Shown: positions 63,832 to 64,000 of the stretch, in pieces
Position numbering within the stretch: position 1 is the first letter of the stretch
How the letters are laid out: every line of letters starts with the position of its first letter
Assembly (NCBI GenBank): GCA_001899005.1
Contig: MKUW01000015.1
Location: 403,196-467,195 of the forward strand
Source of the DNA: Chloroflexi bacterium 44-23
GTDB taxonomy: Bacteria > Chloroflexota > Anaerolineae > Anaerolineales > Anaerolineaceae
DNA: 64,000 nt
Reading direction: 5' to 3'
Notes under the pieces: generated by a model
Told to the model about the DNA's origin: nothing
Database searches by the model: none
What the model saw: only the letters and a program-made list of their open reading frames with translations
Made by a program: the position numbers and the translations under genes

Positions 63832-64000
63832 TCGATGTAGAGTTTCGGGCTGGGCAAGTTTGTCAAAAAGCGATCCACGTTGGCATTATCTTCAGACAAA
63901 CCTGAACCAAAGAATGCACAAATGCCCAACACATTTACTTCGCCAGAATTACCCCCCCGAATGAAAATTAAAGAACTTAAAAAGTATTGTGTTTTTTGGA
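63828..64000 (-). CDS. Possible partial gene running off the right edge
   Basis: A minus-strand frame without stops from the edge to TAA at 63830-63828. The last ~38 residues (ending NLPSPKLYID) have protein-like codon use and overlap the DAO stop by 3 bases. The part nearer the edge is AT-rich and less convincing, and a run of seven G lies in it. It may be the tail of a convergent gene or a remnant. No family is recognised. Confidence 0.3.
   Translation of the reverse strand, partial: QKTQYFLSSLIFIRGGNSGEVNVLGICAFFGSGLSEDNANVDRFLTNLPSPKLYID

Noticed and set aside
63645..63905. A plus-strand frame across the end of the DAO gene.
   Set aside because: It is a shadow of the DAO frame and lacks a ribosome-binding site.

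Overview
The window is bacterial chromosome of moderate, AT-leaning composition: 64 kb densely packed with short operons on both strands. The gene set fits an anaerobic or facultative member of Chloroflexota, most likely class Anaerolineae. That assignment rests on family recollection (split gcvPA/gcvPB, class III PPK2, a lone Flp-type pilin, fused ADP-forming acyl-CoA synthetase, a (2Fe-2S)/FAD/BFD fusion next to a DAO-type oxidase), not on a database search.

Layout. 0.2-11.5 kb: pyrophosphatase, PPK2, membrane rhodanese, a tRNA-dihydrouridine synthase, an AhpD-like protein, an uncharacterised protein with a nucleoside-phosphorylase-like C-terminus, a multi-GAF histidine kinase, a GT-B glycosyltransferase, a PP2C-like phosphatase and a methyltransferase. 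11.5-13.9 kb: a FadR-like regulator, apparently autoregulated, and an FGGY kinase. 13.9-17.4 kb: a sigma70 promoter and single-aptamer glycine riboswitch feeding gcvH-gcvPA-gcvPB. 17.4-22.3 kb: Flp pilin, an atypical metallophosphoesterase, a gene-free stretch with covarying hairpin repeats, and alaS.

22.3-35.2 kb is the most remarkable part. A minus-strand cluster encodes rpoN, a PAS/GAF NtrB-like kinase and an NtrC-like activator without a DNA-binding domain. Then comes a near-perfect sigma54 promoter driving a two-helix membrane protein, a 1794-residue TPR protein and a caspase-fold (C25/CHAT-like) protein with an intact His/Cys dyad. The sigma54 start site is predicted inside a terminator-like hairpin. 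Read-through RNA from the regulators would therefore form the hairpin and hide the Shine-Dalgarno, while sigma54-initiated RNA would not. I read this as a sigma54-gated protease/scaffold module.

35.2-50.3 kb: trmFO, an M28 peptidase, a histidine kinase, an aminotransferase, hflX, a small membrane protein, rpmF, secD-secF, an SDR-type threonine dehydrogenase, htpG and an ADP-forming acyl-CoA synthetase. 50.4-53.0 kb: an intact tRNA-Leu(UAG), and 2.5 kb further on a copy of its 3' half; between them lies a GT-C-type membrane protein, a layout like a small island at a tRNA. 53.0-64 kb: tig-clpP, a HAD phosphatase, rlmN, ftsY, prfB with its programmed +1 frameshift, pfkA, and a two-gene amino-acid-dehydrogenase-like operon.

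Glycine metabolism recurs: riboswitch plus gcv genes, threonine dehydrogenase and the DAO/BFD pair. gcvT and lpd are not in the window.
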